Assembly (NCBI GenBank): GCA_041396125.1
Contig: JAWKZG010000001.1
Location: 744,001 to 808,000 of the forward strand
Reading direction: 5' to 3'
Length of the DNA: 64,000 bases
DNA from: JAWKZG01 sp041396125
Lineage (GTDB): Bacteria > Pseudomonadota > Gammaproteobacteria > Competibacterales > Competibacteraceae
The position numbers and the translations under genes were made by a program. Of this stretch, positions 63,463 to 64,000 are shown one piece after another. Under the pieces are notes generated by a model, which was not told the origin of the DNA, searched no databases, and worked only from the letters and a program-made list of their open reading frames with translations. How positions within the stretch are numbered: the first letter of the stretch is position 1; each line of letters starts with the position of its first letter.

Positions 63463-63823
63463 GCGCAGCGCCATCGTTTGGACCCCTTGTTATTACGCCG
63501 TGATCACGGTCGAATCGGCCTATAACCCGCGAGCAGTTTCGTCAGCCGGGGCGATGGGACTGATGCAGCTCATGCCTGGCACCGCTGAGCGTTTCGGCGT
63601 GGCGGACCCGTTCGATCCGGCGGCCAATATCAATGCCGGGGCGCGTTATTTACGCATATTGCTGGATCGTTTTGGCACCATTCAGCTCGCGCTGGCCTCG
63701 TACCATGCTGGCGAAGGCCGTGTGCAGCGTGGACGGCGCACGATTCCGCGTATTCCCGCGACCAATAGATATGTGATCGATGTGATCCATGCCTTTATGT
63801 ATTACAAGAAAAACGGCGTTTAG
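63279..63823 (+). pseudogene. Lytic transglycosylase (SLT domain), frameshifted
   Basis: A periplasmic murein transglycosylase of about 183 residues. There is a signal peptide at the ATG of 63279, then a catalytic SLT domain: VITVESAYNPRAV has the acid/base Glu, SSAGAMGLMQLMPGTAERFG, INAGARYLRILLDRFG and ALASYHAGEGRV are the canonical blocks. The N- and C-terminal parts are in different frames. Two gaps explain this: two bases missing at CCGCTCAT (copy 1 has CCGCTCTCAT) and two missing near CGCCGTGATC. With both restored the protein is full length. Confidence 0.88.
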
Positions 63824-63841
63824 CCAGCGCTGCTAATATTT

Positions 63842-64000
63842 TCAGTCTGCATGAGCGCGTAAAAACGCCAACACCGTCGATTGAATTCGTTTGGCTGTTC
63901 GATATTCACCAAATGCCCGGCAGCGGCAATGAGTGCAAATTCCGCGTCGGGAATATCCGCCTGCATACGTCGGCCGATTTTAGGTGGTGTGAGGCGATCA
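63842..64000 (-). CDS. Alpha/beta hydrolase C-terminus, partial, one frameshift
   Basis: The gene enters from the right edge. The minus-strand text gives DRLTPPKIGRRMQADIPDAE and AAAGHLVNIEQPNEFNR, the catalytic Asp and His of an alpha/beta hydrolase. One missing base near 63888 then shifts the frame; restoring an A gives TVLAFLRAHAD and a stop at 63842-63844, a normal family ending. The enzyme class (for example esterase or enol-lactone hydrolase) cannot be told from this fragment. Confidence 0.75.

Overview
The window looks like a chromosomal segment of a gammaproteobacterium. Supporting this are an S-methyl-5'-thioinosine phosphorylase next to nagZ, oligoribonuclease beside rsgA, an HsbR/HsbA-like regulator pair, a PiuC-type hydroxylase beside a TonB receptor, a DsrE-family protein and a TAXI solute-binding protein. 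No rRNA, tRNA, integrase or insertion sequence was recognised. The genus cannot be named from sequence alone.

Layout. 1-11 kb: the end of a PaaI-type thioesterase, a TAXI-binding-protein/diguanylate-cyclase pair, cobalamin adenosyltransferase, tgt, moeA with a membrane-anchored glutaredoxin, rsgA and orn. 11-21 kb: a hybrid histidine kinase with a decayed ATPase, a purine/methylthio salvage run (nagZ, dsrE-like, hpt, mtnP-like), an RsbU/HsbR-type phosphatase with its STAS partner, a CYTH protein and ilvD. 21.5-26 kb: a YcaO-TfuA locus with a heme-oxygenase-like diiron protein, a Cys-free 66-residue putative precursor peptide and a GNAT enzyme. This is the best candidate for an undescribed natural-product (thioamide RiPP) system. 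26-31 kb: a 1160-residue cyclase/AAA/TPR protein and an unusual S10 serine carboxypeptidase. 31-42 kb: nucleoside and sugar catabolism, with a BMP-type ABC importer, nucleoside hydrolase, ribokinase, xylulokinase, a DHDPS-like protein and a class II aldolase. 42-47 kb: glycosyltransferases and a frameshifted UDP-galactopyranose mutase. 47-51.6 kb: a shattered TonB siderophore receptor, piuC and an FMN alpha-hydroxy-acid oxidase. 51.8-62.4 kb: a complete type I-C CRISPR-Cas system (cas3-cas5-cas8c-cas7-cas4-cas1-cas2) and an array of about 25 repeats. 62.3-64 kb: a lytic transglycosylase and the end of an alpha/beta hydrolase.

Two features of the CRISPR locus stand out. The Shine-Dalgarno and start codon of cas3 lie in one arm of a perfect 13-bp inverted repeat, which suggests switchable control. 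The array is bracketed by two nearly identical 1.1-kb segments, and the first of these runs out of a transglycosylase gene straight into a CRISPR repeat. That is either a real rearrangement or a misassembly.

Single-base deletions are frequent at 46.7-49.5 kb and 60-64 kb, hitting several unrelated genes and the CRISPR repeats alike, while genes elsewhere are intact. I read these as sequence or assembly error more than biology, so 'pseudogene' calls there are provisional.
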